DNA of 6,621 bases, taken from NCBI GenBank assembly GCA_002702965.1, contig PADE01000112.1:23144-29764 (forward strand), read 5' to 3'. Both the position numbers and the translations under genes were made by a program. Below the pieces are notes generated by a model. That model was not told where the DNA came from and did not search any database. It was given only the letters and a program-made list of their open reading frames with translations. Shown here one piece after another: positions 5,902-6,621 of this stretch (its first letter is position 1; the number at the start of each line of letters is the position of its first letter). This DNA is from Planctomycetaceae bacterium (lineage in GTDB: Bacteria; Planctomycetota; Planctomycetia; Pirellulales; Pirellulaceae).

Positions 5902-6621
5902 TTAGAGAGCCGAATCCGGCCGCACGCCCGGGAAGTCCGCGGAAACTTCCCACTTGCGATTCACCCGCATTAGTGGTGGAGCTACTCCCGGGCCTGTGTG
6001 ACGCCGAAGGGGGGGCCGCTCGATCTTACAGTTGGGAAATCCCGTCTGCAGTCCGGCGACGCCCGCGTCGGTGATCTCGGTGTCGGAGAGCCGGAGCGTC
6101 TACCGGATAATAAGCCCTGCCAGGTGCACCAGCCCCGCATCGGTAACTCCAGGGCCCCTGAGAACAAGCAGCTCCAACTGAGCCATGTCTTGGAGATATT
6201 TCAGACCACATCCGTGACTTTGTTGACATCACGGAGACCGAGTTCCCGGAGCTCTGTGAATCGGCTGATCAGACTCCGGTGGATGGATCCGAGTAGGGCG
6301 GCGCGCCGACTGAGCGTGATGTTCACGAAGTCACCCCGGTCGTTCACATCGATGTCCGCACCAAGACTTCCGATTAGTCTGCCACCGGAAATGTTGCAGT
6401 TCGGTAGTCCCTTCGAGAATTCAATGACACTCTTGTCGGTCATCCCGAAGTCGATTGGCATCCCGAAGTAGTATGGAAGAATGAGTCTCTTCAGGTTGGT
6501 GAGCTCTTTGAGATATACAAGCCAGGCGTCTGTGATCTGGATGCTGTAGAAGCGAAGATCCTCGAGATCGTTGAGTCCGCAAATTCTGCGGCGGCCGCGA
6601 TCGGCATTTGGTTGACGGGCA
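5902..6621 (-). pseudogene. Leucine-rich-repeat protein gene, 3' part, apparently frameshifted and interrupted by a stop
   Basis: The 5' end lies beyond the window. From 6620 down to 6201 one frame encodes 139 residues with repeats such as LEDLRFYSIQITDAWLVYL and LKRLILPYYF, an internal LPNCNISG, and LRELGLRDVNKVTDV, then hits TGA at 6203-6201. The repeat resumes without a gap in the neighbouring frame as GLKYLQDMAQLELLVLRGPG and VTDAGLVHLAGL. One extra G in the GG at 6207-6206 would restore 'VTDVGLKYL', so a single-base deletion is the simplest reading. In that second frame a TAG (6102-6100) falls where a charged or polar repeat residue is expected, and TLRLSDTEITDAGVAGL and FPNCKI continue directly after it. 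The frame finally ends at TAA (5904-5902), after a C-terminal extension of about 45 residues past PNCKI. The 'TDAGL...LPNCKI' style is typical of the large planctomycete LRR families. Those are thought to mediate protein contacts, but the role here is unknown. Sequencing error could explain one lesion, less easily both. Confidence 0.7.

Noticed and set aside
5998..6471. A 157-codon frame on the plus strand opposite the LRR gene.
   Set aside because: The opposite strand shows unmistakable leucine-rich repeats. This frame is Ser/Arg/Pro-rich with no domain.

Overview
The window looks like chromosomal DNA from a planctomycete, probably a Pirellulaceae/Rhodopirellula-like organism. This rests on protein character, not on a database search. 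The sigma factor has the group's long, arginine-rich spacer between regions 1.2 and 2. The DUF805 protein carries a CxC...CxC 'CECG' N-terminal module of a style I associate with planctomycetes. The last gene encodes 'TDAGL / LPNCKI' leucine-rich repeats, which are abundant in these genomes. Base composition is moderate for GC, and most starts lack a strong Shine-Dalgarno.

Layout, left to right. (1) About 40 bases that may be the tail of an upstream gene. (2) A complete LptF/LptG-family permease (131-1273, +), preceded by a good Shine-Dalgarno. (3) Convergent with it, a complete primary-type sigma-70 factor (1407-2966, -). Its most convincing start is a TTG placed 7 nt after GAGGAG, not the nearby GTG or ATG. 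(4) A roughly 940-base stretch without a convincing gene (2967-3906). It holds a 14-bp palindrome, hairpins (one followed by a T run on the minus strand), three exact and one degenerate copies of a CCCATCGCCAA motif, and an 11-bp tandem duplication. (5) A short-chain dehydrogenase/reductase (3907-4701, +) with an intact Ser-Tyr-Lys triad but a Thr where the family's tetrad Asn usually sits. (6) A membrane protein joining a Cys-rich ribbon-like N-terminus to a DUF805 domain (4886-5788, +). (7) Convergent with that, the 3' part of a leucine-rich-repeat gene (5902 to the window end, -). It appears broken by one single-base deletion and one in-frame stop, with repeat homology continuing on both sides of each lesion.

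The genes do not form an obvious pathway: outer-membrane lipid transport, housekeeping transcription, redox metabolism and a membrane protein of unknown role lie side by side. No defence system, CRISPR array, RNA gene or insertion sequence was recognised. The items most worth a second look are the repeat-bearing intergenic region, the decayed LRR gene, the ribbon-DUF805 fusion and the altered SDR active site.
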